NCBI RefSeq assembly: GCF_050410775.1
Contig: NZ_CP191229.1
DNA: 64,000 bases
Source of the DNA: Erwinia sp050410775
Lineage (GTDB): Bacteria; Pseudomonadota; Gammaproteobacteria; Enterobacterales; Enterobacteriaceae
Strand: one strand, 5' to 3'
Both the position numbers and the translations under genes were made by a program. Position 1 is the first letter of the stretch, and the number at the start of each line of letters is the position of its first letter. Positions 60,671-64,000 of this stretch are shown here, piece by piece. The notes beneath the pieces are model-generated. The model was given only the letters and a program-made list of their open reading frames with translations. It did no database searches and had not been told where the DNA came from.

Positions 60671-60877
60671 ATGCGTCTTTATCAACCTTACTCATTATCC
60701 CGGATTGTCCTGCGCCGCCTGGCGGTGTTGATCGTCGGCACCGTCGCGCTGCCTGTAATGCTATTTCGTCACGATCGCGCCCGGTTTTACAGCTATCTTC
60801 ACCGGATATGGTCGAAAACCAGCAGTCAGCCGGTATGGCTGGCGCAGTCAGAAGCCGCAGCCTGCGATTTCTATTAA
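60671..60877 (+). CDS. ybfA: Small protein YbfA
   Basis: A 68-residue protein from MRLYQPYSLSRIVLRRLAVL with a hydrophobic segment (about 15-32) and the conserved C-terminal half HDRARFYSYLHRIWSKTSSQ ending ACDFY, matching E. coli YbfA (68 residues). GGAGGA ribosome site at the right distance. Role unknown; found between pgm and ybgA here. Confidence 0.9.
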   Translation: MRLYQPYSLSRIVLRRLAVLIVGTVALPVMLFRHDRARFYSYLHRIWSKTSSQPVWLAQSEAAACDFY

Positions 60878-60957
60878 AACGTTCCCGCTCCGGCGGGAAT
60901 TTTTTTACCCTTAGTACCGTTTTTTTTCAGCAGCGCGGGCTTATCTTTTCCGTATCA

Positions 60958-60968
60958 GCTACACTTAA
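60958..60968 (+). promoter_or_regulatory. Sigma-S-type -10 upstream of ybgA-phrB
   Basis: GCTACACTTAA fits the KCTAYRCTTAA consensus. With it the start of transcription would be about 28 bases before the ybgA ATG. Confidence 0.5.
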
Positions 60969-60990
60969 ACCTCTACAAGAAGTTGGAGGT
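60969..60990. promoter_or_regulatory. MerR-like dyad over the ybgA ribosome site
   Basis: ACCTCTACAA-GA-AGTTGGAGGT, outer five bases perfectly paired. As DNA it resembles operators of MerR-family regulators; as RNA the right arm contains the ribosome site GGAGG, so it could form a hairpin that hides it. Either would control photolyase expression. Confidence 0.4.
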
Positions 60991-60999
60991 TGTACAACT

Positions 61000-61956
61000 A
61001 TGAGCGAAAAAATTCCTGTCGGCATCAGCGCCTGCCTGCTTGGAGATAACGTCCGCTTCGATGGAGGGCATAAACGCTGCGCATTTGCCGCAGAAGATCT
61101 TGCCCCCTTTATGCGTTTTGAACCTGTCTGCCCAGAAATGGCGATAGGGCTGCCCACGCCGCGCCCCGCTTTACGTCTGACCAAAAGCGCGGAAGAAGAG
61201 GTGGCGCTCTGCTTCAGTAACGGTAATGGCGATCCGCTGACCGACGAGATGCAGCAGTTTTCAGAAAGTAAAATCGCTAAGCTGCATCACCTCTGTGGTT
61301 ACATAGTTTGTGCAAAATCGCCCAGCTGCGGTATGGAGCGGGTACGTGTCTATAAGCCTGATAATAACGATAACCATAAAGAAGGCGTCGGGATTTTTAC
61401 CCGCGAGCTGATGAAGCAGATGCCCTGGCTTCCCGTAGAAGAAGACGGCAGGCTGCACGATCCCGTTCTGCGCGAAAATTTTGTTGAGCGCATCTATACC
61501 CTGCATGAATTTAATTCGCTCTGGCGTAGCGGACTGACGCGCGGCAAATTAATCGCCTTCCACAGCCGCTACAAGCTCTCTCTGCTGGCACACTCCCAGC
61601 CGCAATATCGCGACATGGGACGTTTTGTGGCCGCGATGGAAAGCTGGTCATCGCTGGAAGCCTTCGCCTTTGAGTACCGTCAGCGACTGATGGATCTTCT
61701 TAAAAATAAGGCGACCCGGGGTAACCATACTAATGTGCTGATGCACGTTCAGGGGTACTTCCGTCCACAGCTGACTTCGAAGCAGCGGCAGGAACTGGCT
61801 GCGCTTATCGATCATTATCGTCAGGGACTGCAGCCGCTTCTGGCACCGATGACGCTGCTTAAGCACTATATGTCGGAATTCCCCGACGCCTATCTGGCGC
61901 AGCAGCGCTATTTTGAACCTTATCCGGAAGCGCTTCGCCTGCGCTACGGTCACTGA
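61000..61956 (+). CDS. ybgA: YbgA long form: DUF523 + DUF1722
   Basis: A 318-residue protein from MSEKIPVGISACLLGDNVRF. The N-terminal half (about 1-160) is a DUF523 domain with ISACLLG, CPEM and AKSPSCG; the C-terminal half (about 190-310) is DUF1722 (LWRSGLTRGKLIAFHSRYK, NVLMHVQGYFRPQLT). E. coli YbgA, as I recall, has only the second part (169 residues). The cysteines of DUF523 could bind a metal cluster. It precedes phrB by 21 bases, an association seen in many bacteria, so a role with the photolyase is likely but not known. The frame is open far upstream; the ATG at 61000 follows GGAGG. Confidence 0.92.
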   Translation: MSEKIPVGISACLLGDNVRFDGGHKRCAFAAEDLAPFMRFEPVCPEMAIGLPTPRPALRLTKSAEEEVALCFSNGNGDPLTDEMQQFSESKIAKLHHLCGYIVCAKSPSCGMERVRVYKPDNNDNHKEGVGIFTRELMKQMPWLPVEEDGRLHDPVLRENFVERIYTLHEFNSLWRSGLTRGKLIAFHSRYKLSLLAHSQPQYRDMGRFVAAMESWSSLEAFAFEYRQRLMDLLKNKATRGNHTNVLMHVQGYFRPQLTSKQRQELAALIDHYRQGLQPLLAPMTLLKHYMSEFPDAYLAQQRYFEPYPEALRLRYGH

Positions 61957-61977
61957 ATCTGCCTGACGGGAAGTAAC

Positions 61978-63402
61978 ATGACCACGCACCTGGTCTGGCT
62001 GCGCAACGACCTGCGCATCCATGATAACTACGCACTACACGCGGCCTGCCGCAGTGAGGAAGCCAACGTACTGGCACTGTTTATCGCCACGCCCGCGCAG
62101 TGGAAGTCTCATACCATGGCGCCCAAACAGGCGGCCTTTATTTATGACAGCCTGACAGAGATGCAGCATGCGCTGAGTGAAAGAGGGATCCCGCTCCATC
62201 TTTTGCACTGCGATGACTTTGCCGCTGTCCCGGGCGTGCTGAAAGAATTTTGTGAACAGCACCAGGTCGATCGCCTGTTTTACAACTATCAGTATGAGGT
62301 AAACGAGCGTCAACGTGACGCGGCTGTCGAACGAACGCTCTACGATAATGATGTGATAGCGCAGGGGTTTGATGACAGCCTGCTGCTGTCGCCTGGCAGC
62401 GTACTGACCGGCAACCGGGAGATGTATAAAGTCTTTACCCCCTTCAGTCGGGCGTTTGTAAAAAGGCTCAATGAAGGATTGCCGGAGTGCGTGCCCGCCC
62501 CGACACCCCGTAAAAACGCGCCGCTGGCCAAGCCGCCCGAACTGCCGCCATTTGATTATCCCTTTGAGGATTACGATCGAAACCTTTTTACCGCGGGCGA
62601 GACCGCTGCGCTTCAGCGGTTACGGGAATTCTGTCAGCAGCCGGTTACGGAATATCCCGAAAACCGCAATATTCCTGCCGTCGACGGAACCAGCCGTATA
62701 TCGGTTTACCTGGCAACCGGCGTACTGTCTCCCCGGCAGTGCCTGCATCGCCTGCTGAGAGAGCATCCGGCAGGGCTGGAGGATAAAAACGTTTTTGTCT
62801 GGCTCAATGAGTTGATCTGGCGTGAGTTTTATCGCCATCTGCTGGTCGCCTGGCCCTCGCTCTGTCGCCATCAGCCCTTTATCGGCTGGACGAAAAAGGT
62901 TGCGTGGCGGCAGGATAAGGCGCAGCAGGAGGCTTGGGAGCAGGGGAGAACCGGCTACCCAATCGTCGATGCGGCCATGCGGCAGATGAACAGTCTTGGC
63001 TGGATGCATAACCGCCTGCGCATGATCACGGCCAGCTTCCTGATTAAAGACCTGCTTATCGACTGGCGCAAAGGTGAGCGTTATTTCATGTCACAGCTGA
63101 TCGATGGCGATCTGGCGGCGAATAACGGTGGCTGGCAGTGGGCCGCATCAAGCGGCAACGACGCGGCGCCCTATTTCCGCATTTTTAACCCCACAACTCA
63201 GGGCGAACGTTTCGACAAGGACGGCAGCTTTATCCGCCAGTGGCTACCGGAACTGAAAAACGTCCCCGACCAGCATATCCATCAGCCGCATATCTGGGCT
63301 GAAAAGAACCAGATATCACTGGATTATCCGGCACCGATTGTCGATCATAAAGAGGCGCGTAAGCGCACGCTGGAGGCGTACGAAGCCGCCAGAAAATCAT
63401 AA
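61978..63402 (+). CDS. phrB: Deoxyribodipyrimidine photolyase
   Basis: Light-driven repair of cyclobutane pyrimidine dimers. 474 residues (E. coli 472). N-terminal antenna-binding domain (MTTHLVWLRNDLRIHDNYAL) and C-terminal FAD domain with WLNELIWREFYRHLL, GYPIVDAAMRQMNSLGWMH, DWRKGERYFMSQLIDGD and WQWAASSGNDAAPYFRIFNP. Same operon as ybgA; ybgI follows after 35 bases. Confidence 0.97.
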   Translation: MTTHLVWLRNDLRIHDNYALHAACRSEEANVLALFIATPAQWKSHTMAPKQAAFIYDSLTEMQHALSERGIPLHLLHCDDFAAVPGVLKEFCEQHQVDRLFYNYQYEVNERQRDAAVERTLYDNDVIAQGFDDSLLLSPGSVLTGNREMYKVFTPFSRAFVKRLNEGLPECVPAPTPRKNAPLAKPPELPPFDYPFEDYDRNLFTAGETAALQRLREFCQQPVTEYPENRNIPAVDGTSRISVYLATGVLSPRQCLHRLLREHPAGLEDKNVFVWLNELIWREFYRHLLVAWPSLCRHQPFIGWTKKVAWRQDKAQQEAWEQGRTGYPIVDAAMRQMNSLGWMHNRLRMITASFLIKDLLIDWRKGERYFMSQLIDGDLAANNGGWQWAASSGNDAAPYFRIFNPTTQGERFDKDGSFIRQWLPELKNVPDQHIHQPHIWAEKNQISLDYPAPIVDHKEARKRTLEAYEAARKS

Positions 63403-63437
63403 GCAGGCGCCGGACTGCGGAACCTTCAGGAAAGATT

Positions 63438-64000
63438 ATGCGTAATACAGAACTTGAACAAATTGTGAATCAGCAGCTGAGCAGCGCGAACTTCAGTGAT
63501 TATGCGCCGAATGGCCTTCAGGTTGAGGGGCGTCCTGAGATCGCGAAAATCGTCACGGGCGTCACCGCCTGCCAGGCGCTGCTGGATGAAGCCGTTCGCC
63601 TGAACGCGGACGCGGTACTGGTGCATCATGGCTATTTCTGGAAAAGCGAAGCGCCGGTAATCAAAGGGATGAAGCGGAACCGGCTGAAAACCTTGCTGGC
63701 TAATGATATCAACCTGTTCGGCTGGCATCTGCCGCTGGATGCGCACCCGGAACTGGGCAATAACGCCCAGCTGGCGAAGCTGCTGGGCATTGAGGTTAAG
63801 GGAGAAGTGATGCCGCTGGTGCCCTGGGGCGAGCTGGACGATGCCCTGACCGGCGAGCAGCTGGCCAGCCGCATAGCTAAAAGGCTTGGGCGCGAACCGC
63901 TGCACTGCGGCGATAATGCACCGGCGCAGATCCGCCGTGTGGCGTGGTGCAGCGGCGGCGGTCAGGGGTTTATTGATGCCGCAGCGGCAGCGGGAGTGGA
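63438..64000 (+). CDS. ybgI: Nif3-like metal-binding protein YbgI, 3' partial
   Basis: The ATG at 63438 (MRNTELEQIVNQQLSSANF) opens a frame that runs off the window after 187 codons; the E. coli protein has 247. NIF3-family dinuclear-metal motifs are seen: DAVLVHHGYFW (about residues 58-68) and NLFGWHLPLDAHPELGNN (about 92-109). An AGGAAAG ribosome site precedes it. The family is widespread; the role is not settled. On the minus strand this stretch has only shadow frames. Confidence 0.93.
   Translation, partial: MRNTELEQIVNQQLSSANFSDYAPNGLQVEGRPEIAKIVTGVTACQALLDEAVRLNADAVLVHHGYFWKSEAPVIKGMKRNRLKTLLANDINLFGWHLPLDAHPELGNNAQLAKLLGIEVKGEVMPLVPWGELDDALTGEQLASRIAKRLGREPLHCGDNAPAQIRRVAWCSGGGQGFIDAAAAAGV

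Overview
The window is chromosomal DNA of an enterobacterium. Most of it is a backbone whose order matches the E. coli region from pagP/cspE through lipA-lipB-dacA, mrdA/mrdB, leuS, gltIJKL, lnt, miaB, a glutamine/methionine/leucine tRNA operon, asnB, nagE/nagBACD, glnS, fur, fldA, seqA, pgm, phrB and ybgI. Several E. coli neighbours are missing (ybeQ-rihA block, chiPQ, crcB) and other genes take their place. Protein divergence and gene content suggest a relative of E. coli such as Erwiniaceae (Pantoea/Erwinia-like). The order is secure and the family is inference.

Bases 1-12.5 kb are the accessory-looking part. In order they hold a PqqU-type TonB receptor for pyrroloquinoline quinone (cut by the window edge), the PQQ-dependent glucose dehydrogenase gcd, the iron exporter fetAB, a small anchored CsbD-like stress protein, a CioAB-type cytochrome bd oxidase with a 49-residue DUF2474 partner, a 1.5 kb stretch without genes, and the gluconate permease gntT behind two overlapping GntR-type operators. 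Taken together this can be read as periplasmic glucose oxidation: import of the cofactor, oxidation of glucose to gluconate, disposal of quinol electrons, and uptake of gluconate. 

Bases 12.5-18.6 kb hold small or poorly known genes: an unrecognised membrane protein, two small hypotheticals, the 27-residue membrane protein YohP, pagP, cspE, a GNAT acetyltransferase, an intact ybeM and tatE. Bases 18.6-32.3 kb are a minus-strand block for lipoylation (lipA, lipB), cell-wall elongation (dacA, rlpA, mrdB, mrdA) and ribosome/NAD/replication/envelope functions (rlmH, rsfS, nadD, holA, lptE, leuS).

Bases 32.6-43.8 kb hold ybeL, the glutamate/aspartate transporter gltIJKL with a SroC-like RNA between gltI and gltJ and a GcvB-pairing segment in the gltI leader, then ybeZ-ybeY-corC-lnt, miaB and ubiF. 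Bases 43.9-44.6 kb are a six-gene tRNA operon with a clear promoter and terminator. Bases 44.7-53.1 kb hold asnB and the N-acetylglucosamine regulon, with paired NagC boxes and a CRP site between nagB and nagE. The last 11 kb hold glnS, fur, fldA, ybfE, ybfF, seqA, pgm, ybfA, a long-form ybgA, phrB and the start of ybgI. No rRNA, CRISPR array, prophage or insertion sequence was seen.
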